DNA of 64,000 bases from Acholoe squamosa (Eukaryota > Annelida > Polychaeta > Phyllodocida > Polynoidae), in NCBI GenBank assembly GCA_949317995.1, contig OX439039.1, positions 53,248,785-53,312,784 on the forward strand, written 5' to 3'. Of the stretch, positions 48,681 through 60,600 are shown piece by piece. The notes beneath the pieces are model-generated. The model searched no databases, was not told the origin of the DNA, and saw nothing but the letters and a program-made list of their open reading frames with translations. How positions within the stretch are numbered: position 1 is the stretch's first letter; every line of letters begins with the position of its first letter. A program made the translations under genes and the position numbers.

Positions 48681-51260
48681 CATTCGGCACGGTGACAGTC
48701 TGCGGTAAGAAAAGCTGTTTTTTTATTATTCATCAGAGGGAAGGTTTCAAACTTTAGATCCTACAGGTCTGCCAATGTGTATTCTTTTCTTTCCCTCTGT
48801 TTTTCTTAGATGTCATCTTAAATATCTCAAGAAAATGGGTCACATCTTTGGTCAGTTTGGGTCTTCAGCAGTCCCTCGTGGGAAGATGGCAGATTATTCT
48901 GTCCGGGACAATTCAACCGTAAGCACTTTTGCAGATTTAACTTTTGTCTTTGTTATGAAAGGCAATTTCTGACACATTCAAATGGGGTGCAGACGTCTGT
49001 GCCACGTTTCAGTGGGCTTTCCTGTGGATATCATCACAATTGTCTCAAGTATTAAAGTAGCGATGACAGCCAAAAATCAGGACCTGAACGGAACTCCACA
49101 ATCTATATATCAAATGAAAGATCTTAATATTTGTATTCAAATGCTTTTTGAATTAAGTTGATATTCCTATTAGAGACATTTTTATGGCAAGCTAAAAAAT
49201 GAAAAATTGAATTTTTTTCTGTTGAATAGTACCTTTACATGTTTAAAAATCGCCAAAAATCGCTTATATAAATCTTTATCACACCAAATCATTCTTAATC
49301 AAAAGTCCAAGGACAATTGCTCTGTATATTAAGAAACCATTCCAGTAGGATAAAATAATATTTTCCCTTCAATTTGGTGTTGATTTGAAGCAAATCTATC
49401 CAAGTGAGTGAGTGAGTAATAGATGTTTAACGCCATTTCGACAGCTAAGGTCATATTCATGGCGAGAGAGACATTACACAATTTCACAGAGGAATGTGTC
49501 ATTGCCCGCGCATATGTGCACCACACACATCCTGAGGGGATAGGAAAGAGGAGAAATAGACCCTTTTAAGTGGGCTAGGGAAGCCCGCAAATCTATCCAA
49601 TAGAACCCTCAGAATCAAATTACCAGTACCAGCTGATTAGCACTGTGACAGATACAGGGGGTATTTAGCTGTGTTTGGCTGTCATCGCTAATTAAAGCAG
49701 GGGCGGCATTGTAGGATCGGCACCCAACTCAAATACGCTACGGTACTTGTTGTGAGTTGGGCATACTGGGGCCTGAGTTTTTGATATTGGATGCACCTAG
49801 TTGGATCGGTGCCAAAGTCACATACTTGTGTGTTCCTAAAGCGTAGTGGCCTTAGGGGCTCAAACTGTGACTAGGATGCGCCTGCATTTTTGGTGCACTC
49901 TCCTGTCTTTATTCCTTCTTCAAATAAAACATAACTTATATTTTTGGATATTTTGAACCTCTAAGGGAGTGATCATTTTTTAACAACAGGGGGGATGGGG
50001 CTGGTGGGTTGACAGGGGGGTCAGAATTTTTTCAACCCCTTGACAAGGGGTGTCAGAATTTTTTTTGCCCCCTTGACTAGGGGGGTCAAAATAATTTCAC
50101 CTGTTTTCAGCAGAAAACCCCGCGCGTTACTATAGGCATTGGAAACTTTGGGGAGGGGGGGTACAAGGAATAATGGGGGGGGGGGGTAGCATTGAACTTT
50201 GTAGAATCGTATTAAAACTGCCTTGTCCAGACAGAAAAAGTGAGGCTTTAAATGAGAAAACGATTAAGGACGAGAGCGGCTGTTTTAAGATGGGTTTAGC
50301 TGCTCTGTGAGAAACTCATGTGGACGACGACATGGCCGGAACAACAGTTGTTTTAATAACGGAAATGCGGAAGTATGGTTACGCGTAGATCGGGCAACCC
50401 ATTACAACACTACAGCAGTAGTACATAACTCTAACACCATGCGGCAGCACTGCGCGGTAGAGGCAGCTGACGCGGATCACGCAACTTTCCCCCTCCCCCC
50501 CCCCCGTGTATAAGGCACACTGCCGATCTGATTTGCGTATAAGATGCAGCTTATATGCAAGAGATTACGGTAATGCCTTCTTCGCTAGGGGTGGCGGGTA
50601 GTGTCCATGATTATCATCTGTGGGATATAATGGCTGAGTGGGATACGCCAGTCCCACCTCAGGGAATATGATGTAAAAATATCCCATGGTTGTGGACATT
50701 TCCTTATTTTCTTGAAGAGAAGAAGCTACACAATTTATAGCCCCCTCAAAATATTATTGGCCATGGAATTTGGAAAGAAAATCGAGTTAACTTTGGAAAA
50801 AATACAATAACCTCCTTTTACTAATCTGGTACTGGCTTGTACTAGGTGCTAACTCTAGCATAATGACTGCAGTTGACCTACCTGCAACAAAGCAAGGCCG
50901 TTTTTAATATGGGGTAATAATCAAAATCCCTAAGATAAGATAAAATTCAATGACACCTATATAAAAGAAATGGAAATTTATTTTGCACATTAAGTGCCAT
51001 CTACTTTTGCACTGCCCTTAGCTTTAACAATCTTCTTTTGCCATTATTCTTTCCCAAGTCATGGCTAACCTTCCAGTCTTGGAGGAACAATGCATTAGTT
51101 AACATTTAATAATGACTGAAAACTATTCTCTTCTCTACAGCTCTCCATGTATGTTCCTTTCACAAGTTATCTGCAGCCGATGGACATCAAAGTATCCCCA
51201 AGTCGGTGCTTGCCATGTTGCATCGTTGACTCAGAGTTGGTACTTGCTACATGTAACAAG
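48649..51260 (+). CDS. Plus-strand gene, three exons of an unrecognised protein (partial)
   Basis: Exons: 48649-48704 (start ATGCGAAGTCTG; an in-frame ATG at 48634 is an alternative), 48810-48918 and 51141-51260. Donors are GCG/GTAAGA, ACC/GTAAGC and AAG/GTAAGT; acceptors are TTTTTCTTAG and CTTCTCTACAG. Phases match: two leftover bases join one base to make Arg, then phase 0. Together 95 codons. Exon 2 includes KKMGHIFGQFG and KMADYSVRDN; exon 3 includes SRCLPCCIVDSELVLATCNK, a Cys-Cys turn followed by hydrophobic strand residues. I noticed a faint likeness to the N-terminal propeller region of HPS3, too weak to name it. Later exons were not found; the gene runs toward the end of the C48-PHD gene, so the two converge and perhaps overlap. 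Confidence 0.5.
49404..49586 (-). mobile_element. SINE, copy 1, with 14-bp target duplication
   Basis: On the minus strand it reads from GGGCTTCCCTAGCCCACTT to a (CTCA)n tail. It is bracketed by a perfect direct duplication, GCAAATCTATCCAA, at 49390-49403 and 49587-49600. A long duplication next to a simple-sequence tail is the signature of LINE-driven retroposition. The head is not an obvious tRNA. A second copy in opposite orientation lies at 63347. Confidence 0.9.
49960..50180. repeat. G-run block
   Basis: Starts AGTGATCATTTTTTAACAAC and consists of G runs separated by GTCAGAATTTTTT-type words. Similar starts occur at 61925 (GAGTGGTCATTTTTTATC) and 40893. It may be a TIR-poor repeat family. 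Confidence 0.6.
50503..50573. mobile_element. Partial right end of CCGTAATCTCCCGCG family
   Basis: Contains TGTATAAGGCACAC, GCGTATAAGATGCAGC and ends AAGAGATTACGGTA. The opposite end is not visible. Confidence 0.65.
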
Positions 51261-51517
51261 GTAAGTAAACCAATGTTTCGTGTGTGGGTCGACTTTAAAC
51301 GTATGGTTGGTTATGTAGAGAAACCTTTTTTTTCTTAGCACAGTACTTGAAAGTCTTTACATGTCAGCGTCATTCATTCTAGTATATACAAATACAGATC
51401 CTCATATTTCCATATCTGTATCATTCACTTAATACAATGTAATATTATATCACTTAGCTTATCTCTAACAACTTAAGCAAAACTGGGTCATATCCAGGTT
51501 TCAAAAGTTAATCATTC

Positions 51518-51631
51518 TTATCGTCCACTTAGCCGGAAACAGCAAAAAGGGCATATGTAAATTGCTTTGTCAGTGCTGCCAGGTTCGCTGCATTCCACAT
51601 GGCGCCACCTGTCGCAGCCATCACATCCGAC
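51518..51631 (-). CDS. Last exon of C48-PHD gene: second half of PHD finger and stop
   Basis: After the acceptor ACAAATTTCAG, 37 codons read VGCDGCDRWRHVEC...YICPFC and then LSGR-stop. This supplies Cys-x2-Cys, His-x2-Cys and Cys-x2-Cys. WRH in place of the usual WYH is a mild variation. The stop lies four residues after the last conserved segment, so the PHD finger is at the extreme C-terminus. A possible AATAAA poly(A) signal on the minus strand lies near 50977, which would make the 3' UTR overlap exon 3 of the plus-strand gene. Confidence 0.88.
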   Translation of the reverse strand, partial: VGCDGCDRWRHVECSEPGSTDKAIYICPFCCFRLSGR

Positions 51632-54600
51632 CTGAAATTTGTAGTACTATTTTATAACATGTCTACTGTATGGTCGCATGTAAGCGCTAGATTTCAAACA
51701 AGGGGGGGGTAAGGCAATCTTCAAATTAATAGGCGCCGGGTCCCGTATAAGCGGTGGGTATGGACAGGTAGAGGATTTTGGAGAGTACAGTGAAATCTCT
51801 TTCATCCGCCATGCCACATTCCTGAAAATTATTGGTCGGATCTGAGATTGGCGGATTATTGAGTGACAATGTAATTGAAATGTATAAGAATTCTCCTCTG
51901 GATCAACCTGGAGGATCTCAGTGTGGCGAACTATTGGATGGCGGATTAAAGAGATCTGACTGTAGGGCTCGACAAATCCCTGTGTCCAGTGCCCAGGGTT
52001 TTACATTGACCCAAAGGGCTGAGACACAACATTTCCCTGCTGGACATAACTTTGATTGGCCTTTGTGCCCAGTGGACACACTAATGTCAAACTGATTTGT
52101 CAACCCCTGCAGCCAAGTTAGTAAATGACAAAATGTCTTTAAATACATGTACTCCAATTACAGGGATTTTGCAAGGACTATTTGCTATGGCAAACTTCTG
52201 GTGAGAAGTAATAGGAATATATATGTATCAGTTTTGGAAGCAGTTCAAAATCTTTCATACAAGTTGAAAACGAGATCCCCATAGGTTTAACCAAGAACCT
52301 CTGTATCACATCCCCCAGTATGATAACCCTTCCCTGTATCATACTGCCAGGGAAAACATCCAAAATGATGAAAAAATTATTTCTAATGCCAAATAAATGG
52401 AAATTTGAACATACCTGACTAAATTAACTTGAGATAAATACAAAGGAGCACTCAAATTGGTCTGCACTGATGGTTATCACACTCGGCTTCACCTCGTGTG
52501 ATAACCCTCAGTCCTGACCAATTCTTGTGCACCTTTGTTTATGTATCAGTTTTGGAAGGAGTTCAAATTTCTCATACAGGGAAATGGCGGTGTCGCATGC
52601 GAAAACTGGTCCGTGAGAAATATGGTCGCTCACTCTTCTCACAGACTCCTTACGGTAGAATCTAATGCCAACCAATCCAGTTATCTTTTTGGAGAGTGAT
52701 ACATCTTTGATAGCCTCAAAACGAATCACATTTATTTTTTTAAGGAAAAGAACCATGATTACATCCTCCAAGATCTAATAGAATTTGACTGCACAACAAC
52801 CTTAAGGATACTGTTCCGCACGAATCACTAATCGGCGCAATTCTCAAATTGTGCAGCGCAATTTACAAATAGCGCAACATCGGCGCCGCGCAAAGCTCCA
52901 ATCTTGCACCAAGCACCAATATTGGTGTATCAGCAAGCATGTCTTACATTTTGAAGTTGTTTTATAATATTAAAATTACTACACCTTAAGCCATCGGTTG
53001 AGTAACATAAATATTTGTCTTTCATAACTCCATATCCAATACATTTGGATAAATCTGAAAGTAATTTAGTAAAATCTCGCACCATTAGTGCTTGGCGCAA
53101 ACCAAACTTGGCGATATGCGCAGATTGGCGAAATGCGCCTAACATATACTGTCCCTATTCGTAGAACTAGGATTTTGGGCAAAGTGGGACTTTAGAAATA
53201 ATTGAATTTCGGTGACCAGATTTTGCATGGACCAGATTTTGCATGCCACAGCTGTCCTTACCCACAGGTGTCTTTTCTTCGGCCCTGTCTTCATCCCGCA
53301 TCCCACACATAGATGTGTTATGTCCTCTGTTGGCACAAAAGTATTTACCAGTGATTACCATAATTTGTGTGTACTTGTAACATGTAAATATCCTTATAGT
53401 ATGTCTTAACACCTTTTCTAATAAGTGGCAGTCCCATGATTTATAATGTGGAACTTGGTCGTCTATGACACACATATGCCAATGGCCTAACCCTAAACTT
53501 CATAATCGGCCTGGATTATTCTTTGTCCTGGACCACGTCACGTCACATGGTCTATTACGTCTTAGGGTGTGTCACTTCCTTGAGTGCTAGGATATGGGTT
53601 AATTGTCAATCTTAACTGGGCCTGTTCTAAGGGTCTAAGGGAATGAGCTTTTGTTTAAGGTTGACCAGTGCACAATCATGTGTTGGTTGGGTACAGTTTC
53701 CTATGACAGCTGCACTGCAGACAATGATAGAATTTAAGAAAGCAGATCATAGCACTGTCAGTTACTTCATAGATCACTATATAAACTATTACCTGAGTGT
53801 GTTAACAGAGCCAAGCCTATTCTAGTCCGCGCATCTTTCAGTGCCTTTTTAGTTGTCTGGATGGTCATGATGTCCCTCTTTTGGAGAATGCACTCAGCAA
53901 ACTGTACATGGTCAGACATGAAAACGTCTGTCAAAATGGTATTTATCACAGGGTTCTCCACACATAAGAAGAACACAGGCGGGCCACCCGCATGCTTTTG
54001 CATACCGCCTGTGTGCTTTAGCTAGAAATGGGCCGCCCGTGTGCTTCCAGCTCTCTGTGAGCTTTCAGTGGTTTTTTGAATTTTGTAAATCAGTCCATTA
54101 GAACAAAAGTTATCCAAAATTTCAAGCAATGTTCAATAAAATCCCTCAGAATGCACCTCTTTGCATCTAAATTTTCAAAAAAATTCTTGGCATTACTTTG
54201 CTAGTGACAATGTGTTTTGTTGGCAATGCCGCGCTGTGCTTGGCCGGGCACTTGTCCGATTTAAGAAATTTAATGTGATATGAAGAGGAGACAATACCTC
54301 AGAGAAAAAATAGCACAACATCAAATCATTTCCAGGCCGTGACAAATCCACAGGGCAAAAGTGCAAAACAAAGTTGTGCTTAGCAAGCCATTTCTGTGCC
54401 AAATGAATTGCCTTCTACACTCAAATGTGATTACATTCTCAGGTAATTGGTACCGTGATCTCCCGCGTATAAGGCGCGTCTTATACGGGGGGTTTTAGTT
54501 CTCATTGGATCCACGAGGGGGACACCAAGACCTTTCTTTTGATATCTTACATGCCCCCTTGGTCAAAATAGGACAATATGGGGCCCAAGTTGGCCCAAGC

Positions 54601-57600
54601 TACCCATAGTTTTTTAAATTTTGAAAATTCATTCAGTAGAACCAAAGTTATGAATTTTTCATTTTTTTGAGAATTTTCCAAAACTCTAGGTGCGCCTTAT
54701 ACGCGGGCTGCGCCTTATACGCGGGAGATTACGGTGTGGCATGCAAAATCTGGTCCATGCAAAATCTGGTCGCCGAAATTCAATTATTTCTAAAATCCCA
54801 CTTTGTCCAAATTATAATTCTAAGGCATAGGGACAGTATCATTAGGGTTAGGTATTAATCAAATTCTATTAGATCTTGGAGGATGTTATCATGGTTGATC
54901 TGTTTCGAGGCTATCAAAAAAGTATCACTCTTCATGCAGATAACTATCTGTTTGCATTGGATTATATGGTAAGGGATATGTTTGGAGAATGAGCGACCAT
55001 ATTTCTCACGGACCAGAAAACGCATGCAACAACGGTACATTATTTTAAGATAAAAAAAAAATAACAATTTCTTAAGTTTAAGATAACATCAACATAGTGT
55101 TGTAGAAACAAATGTAGGATACAAACCCAGCCTATCAACAACATAGTTTTTTGAATGTGCAATTATTTTGAGTCACTGTCACTGGACACAGGCATTTGCT
55201 AAGCCTTGATTTTTATTTGTAGAGAAACAGACGGTTGCTGTAACTGGCAGGGTTCTCCACAAGATTAAGATGCACATAGGTAATATACAGGTAAAAGAGA
55301 CCTGTGGGGCAACAACATTACTTATTGCCACCAAGAAAATTCTGGTATTTGAGGTCAAAATTGATGCATACCTGCCATCAAAGAGCGTATATTTGAGAGC
55401 GAATGTCTTTTTTTCGACATTTTTGTTGGATTTTTCTCATTTTCCTAACTTTTTTTTTGCCTAACTTCTGTTCTACTGGACCGATTTTCAAAATTCAAAA
55501 AAGGGTAGAGAGCTAAAAGTGAGCTGAAAAGCACACAGGCAGTGGTTTGCAGGTTAAATACACGGGTGATAGAGAAGAGCTCAAGGGAACCCCATTCGTG
55601 TCCTTCCTAAGTGTGGAGAACCCTGCACTGTAACATAGAAAACCTAAGGGAATATTTCTCATTGTAATCAGGTCTTACCAGGAGGACAAAGACCCCACAA
55701 CTTATTTGGTCAGACTGCCTGGGGTGATCAATATTCGCAATTTCATAGGGTTCAGCATCATTCAACTCGGCCTTGTGGCGCTTCTCCATGAACGCACTTT
55801 AAGCAATAAATAATAGAGACATTCAGATAATGTGATACGGACAGGGGTTAGTGCTATACACATATCGTCGCCTCAGCGGAACAAGGGTGTAACTCACACT
55901 TTTTGGTAAAGTTGAGTTTATTTGTCCTTTTGATACATGTTTGCCCTTATCTATGTACTATGGAAGTACTGAAGCTCTCACTGTGATATGTGTGCCTACA
56001 GGTCACAGTTTTACAAGGTTGTTTCAGTTGTGTACTACCGTAAACTCCCGCGTATAAGACGCGTCCTCTACGCCAAACAAATGCCTGGGGGGTCTTATAG
56101 GATTTTTTCAAGTTCGGGGTGCGTCTTATACGAGGGGTAATTTTACTAAAGAAATGTACTGATCTTACAAATTTCAGCCTTAAAATGTGCGTCTAATACG
56201 CTAAAATGCATGTGCTCAGTTTGGGGTGCGTCTTACATGCGCAGCGCGTCTTCTACGCGGGAGTTTACGGTATAATAATTATAACACTTTTTTTGCCTCT
56301 CCTGCAAAACTTGAAATACGCATACACAACCTTGTTGCACTGAGGCAGCGATATTTACACAGCATTATACCCTGGTTCATCTTTGATCTGTGTTGCATTT
56401 TTAACTCTGAAAGAGTTTTGAGAGACAGGGAGGGTCGCTGAGTGGTAATGAATTTGTTTAAGAGCAGTGCAGTGTGAAAAGTGGGCAGTACTTCTTGTGG
56501 AAAATGTCTCACTGAGCATGAAAAACGGGTGACATGTTTTCTTATTTCTGAGAGGAAGCAGTTTGAATGTAGCAGGGTGGATGATAAAGTGTTTTAAGAC
56601 ACTTGGGCCTGCCCATGGACTTTGTATGGGAGTGGCTGTTTGGTGTAATTTTCCCACCAAAATAGGTGAGTAATGAGAGTGTTCATTATTTAAGAGGGGA
56701 AACTTGAGGTGTTTTCATATAGGAGGGCAAATGGCTATGAATATGCCATATCACAGCAATTTCTTCATTATTGGTTACAATTCAAAGGTACCGTAATCTC
56801 TCGCGTATAAGGCGCACCTCGCCTATAAGGCGCACCCCCTACTCAGGGAGGTCTGTTATAACGTATAAGGCGCACCTCTGAGGGCAGATTTTTGTTAATG
56901 TAGTACTGTTCTATAGTAAAAGATACCCCCCTATAAGGCGCACCCCAAACTCAAGGCAATTTACCTCCCACGTATAAGACCAAGCAGCATTTTGTTTGGC
57001 CTATAAGACGCGCCTTATACGCGGGAGATTACGGTAGTAGCATATTGCTTCAGATGATAACATTATTTTGCCACTTTGATTCAAATGATTTCAGTTATAA
57101 TTTGGATATATTGAAAGGAGATTGACTTTTTGAAACTTTTGGCCCATCAACGATTAAGTACACCCTCTGGGACCGCACTAAATTATGACCCGACTATAAT
57201 CCTTCAGTTTCCCTCCCGTTTTAGGAGGGATTGCTCCCAACCAACCATGCACCTGCAGAGATGTAAGTTATCAGGGATTTCCCTGAAAATAGGGAAATTC
57301 CGAATTCATCCTTCATCATTAGTGTTGATGTCATCCTGCTGGAATGTGTGCAATGTAGTTGGGAGTGTGCCCCCCGGCCCTTGGGGGGGAGGGTGTGTCT
57401 AGACAACTCTTTCAGAGTTTTGAACGATAAAATCATTTTACCTATGTTCCATCTTATAAGAGCTGCTAGTTAGGCCACATCAAAAAAATAAGTTGGTCTA
57501 CGGATTTCCCTCTCCACTTTTTCGGAGATACAAATTTTTACAAGTTTTCTCTTCGTGATGTTTGGCAAAAAAAATTTTAAATAAAATTCTTTCGCTCGCC

Positions 57601-60600
57601 TCAGTTTTCCAGCAAGGATTCCATTGGACGCCAAAAAATTCTTTAAAAATTCGCTCGCACCATTATTTCAAAACCAAAATCCGTAGACCAACTTATTTTT
57701 TTGGTGTGGCCTTAGGATAGGCTCATCACTATTAAGTCATAAAAAAAGAATTTTATTAAGTGTTTAAAAAAAATACTGCAAGGAATGCAGAATTGCACAA
57801 TGATCATTATAACACATAAAAAGTCACTTCATACTTCCAATTCAACTGGATGGTTTTCATTTGCTCACGGCATTCTCCAAGTGGGTCTAGGAATAGCAAC
57901 CTTTTTTCTCTTGGGTTGATAGTCTGAAAATGAGTTGAACCTTAAACAATATCCACCAGTTTTGGAGTTTTTCCAACAGTAGAGAAGTCGGGGACATTGG
58001 GTTTTCCCAAACACCAGGTAAATCACTATCACTGGCATAAAATTATTCTACCACAACTCTGTAAATATTAGGATAAGAGGTATAATTCTTTCAAGGATTC
58101 TTCCATGGCATCTACTTTATGTATTGATGATTTTGCTTTACATACAGCACTAGACATGATAATGATTTTCAAAATTATATGAAATATTACTTAGTTGACT
58201 GCATCATTGAGCTAGAAAGAATAACTAAACCCTGCATATAAGCCTCGAATTATAGACCATTTCAGTCCCTGGTCCAGGGTATGGGGGTAGCCATCAGGAT
58301 CCAATAGGTTCACATGCTCCATAGCCTCAGACTTTAAACGAGGGAAGTCATAACACTTCCTTTGGAAAAACTGAAGTTCTTTTATAGCCTGGGCTAATAA
58401 ATAGTTGTAGGCCTCTGGTATGAAATAAAATAACCACCCAGCAAAACTTACCAGCAAGGTCCAGTGTTCGATTTCACGAATGTAGACTCCGCCGAGAAGT
58501 ACATCATATTCCTTCAAGTCCAGCTGAAAGTTAGATAAGCCACTTCATAAGGCTGTTCACTTTCTGGAAGTTTTGTGGATTTTTGTGCTCGCTCCACACT
58601 GAATCTGGTCTAGGTTCCCTGTTTGTCAGTTTTTTGAGCTATAAGGCCATTTTATTCTAATAACTTGTAATACGGAGCTGGCGATAAGATTTTTTTGCAA
58701 TATAAAAAAAAAATATTATTGTTTGCCTCTGCCTGACCAGATTTTTTCAAAATTTTAGGGTAAAAAAATAAAAAAATAACCACTTGACCCATCTGTCCAA
58801 CATATAAACTTGTCAGAAATGTTCCTTTTTAATTTTTGGCTTAAAGGTTCATTTGGTGTCCAAAACCGTGACTTATTATGGCCCTTTTTTTTTCCCCCTC
58901 TGGCAGATGGGATTTTTGGACTTTTTTTTCTACCTCTAGTGGACCAAAATGTTGAATGAAATACCGTATTTCCTCAAATAGAAGACTGGCCTTGAATATA
59001 AGCCTGCCTTGTTTATAAGCCTGGTCCAAAGGGGCCCTGGGTCAAATATAAGCCAGGCCCCAAATACAAGCCTGGGCAAGCCAAATGTGATCACTTATTT
59101 AGTCATAATTTGACTTTAAAGTTGAATATCTATATATTCACTGTACAAATTCATCGTCAAATGACATATCTAAATAGGATAAAGTTATATTATCAGAAAA
59201 TGTGTGAAAATCTTATAAATAAGGCAAAGGAAAAGAGTCACACAGTGAATCTTCTACTGAAATAAATATAAGCCTGTCTCAAATATAAGCCTGCCCCAAA
59301 TATAAGCCTGGTCAATTTGTCTCTTGAAATCATAATAAGCCTGGCCTTCTCATCGAGGAAATACGGTAATCGTTGACCCAGGTTTTTATAATTACATGGC
59401 CTAATTGACCATACTTCATGGTGGAGCTTTACCACAATATCACTACATGGAGCTTTCTGTTCTTTTATACACCATGCTATAGGGTTCAGATTGCACAGAT
59501 GTTCATACCTACCTTCTTCATTAAAGACTGTTTGGGGTCCGGATGAAATAATATGTTTGTTAACGTGTACAGGTCTATTATAGTTGACTTCATCTGAAAA
59601 ACACAATTTAAGAAAACATTCTGCCGTGCTGGAGATTAGGGTAGTTTGTCATGGTCCTTACAGGAAATAGAAAACTAGGCCCTGAATGCTGTAATATACA
59701 GAGGGGTTTAGCATGTTTTCACACCTTTTACCTAAGGCACAAAGAGCAGCATGTTGTGGCGTGGGTAGGGGTGAAGGCGGTTAGTACCATACATACATTG
59801 AAATAACTAAGAATCGCCCCATATCCCTACACAAATTAATACCTCCTCTTATAACAGCCACATTTCACCATCCCTATGGTTGTGACCCTATCAAAGGACT
59901 AATATATCAACTATACCACTATGATCCAAGGTAAATAGAAATAAGGATAAAAGGATACATGAGGTAGAACCATTACAGGGATAACCATCACGCCAGATAG
60001 CCATTATGGGGAACAGCCATCATGTAGAATCATACCATGAAGAGGCTCCTAGTGGTCAATATTGCTCTAAAAGTTTTAATATTGGCTGTATAGACTAAAC
60101 AAGACCAGCTATGGACTTGTATTGATAAACCTCATCTAATGCTTATCATATATTTAGGCTACAGAGTAGTCACAGGTACATTCCCTGCCGTAGCAATGGT
60201 AAAAAATAGGCAATTTGCCCAGTCACATATGTTGGGGTAGGTGTATACCTTATTAGAATTTTCATGACAGGCTCATCGACCCTGGAGGCAAAGACTATGG
60301 GTATACTCGAGTGCACGAAGGAGATTGTACTTACATAGTGGAGAGACCTATATATTGTATTAGAGCTGAAAGTGAACTTATAATTACCACTACAAGTTAA
60401 ATCAAAGTCAACCTAACCAAGTAATCCTACCTTTGATTTCCTTGTTAGCAGAGTGAGATAGGCATTTAGTACCTGTCACAAATTAAGACTTTAGGTTACA
60501 ATACTTGAGGTATACTCGAAACAAGATATTTGTGTAACAAATTTATGGCTGGAATAAAAATTCTCAACTACCAACCCTATGTGTTTCAGGCATGCTACTT

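Noticed and set aside
53928-54003. Longer version of exon 8 with an upstream acceptor
   Set aside because: That acceptor leaves a phase mismatch with exon 7; the internal AG at 53902 gives the conserved VLL/FAECIL join.
55225-55279. Possible fourth exon of the plus-strand gene (KQTVAVTGRVLHKIKMHI)
   Set aside because: Its phase fits only with an odd AGAG acceptor, and half of it is the CAGGGTTCTCCAC terminus of a hAT-like element.
57225-57262. Possible 38-nt plus-strand exon (GIAPNQPCTCRD)
   Set aside because: Splice sites and phase are acceptable but it depends on the doubtful exon at 55225 and is too short to judge.
60272-60400. Plus-strand frame LIDPGGKDYGYTRVHEGDC preceded by an AG
   Set aside because: It ends in a stop after about 42 codons with no matching upstream phase or family; probably chance within an intron of the opposite gene.
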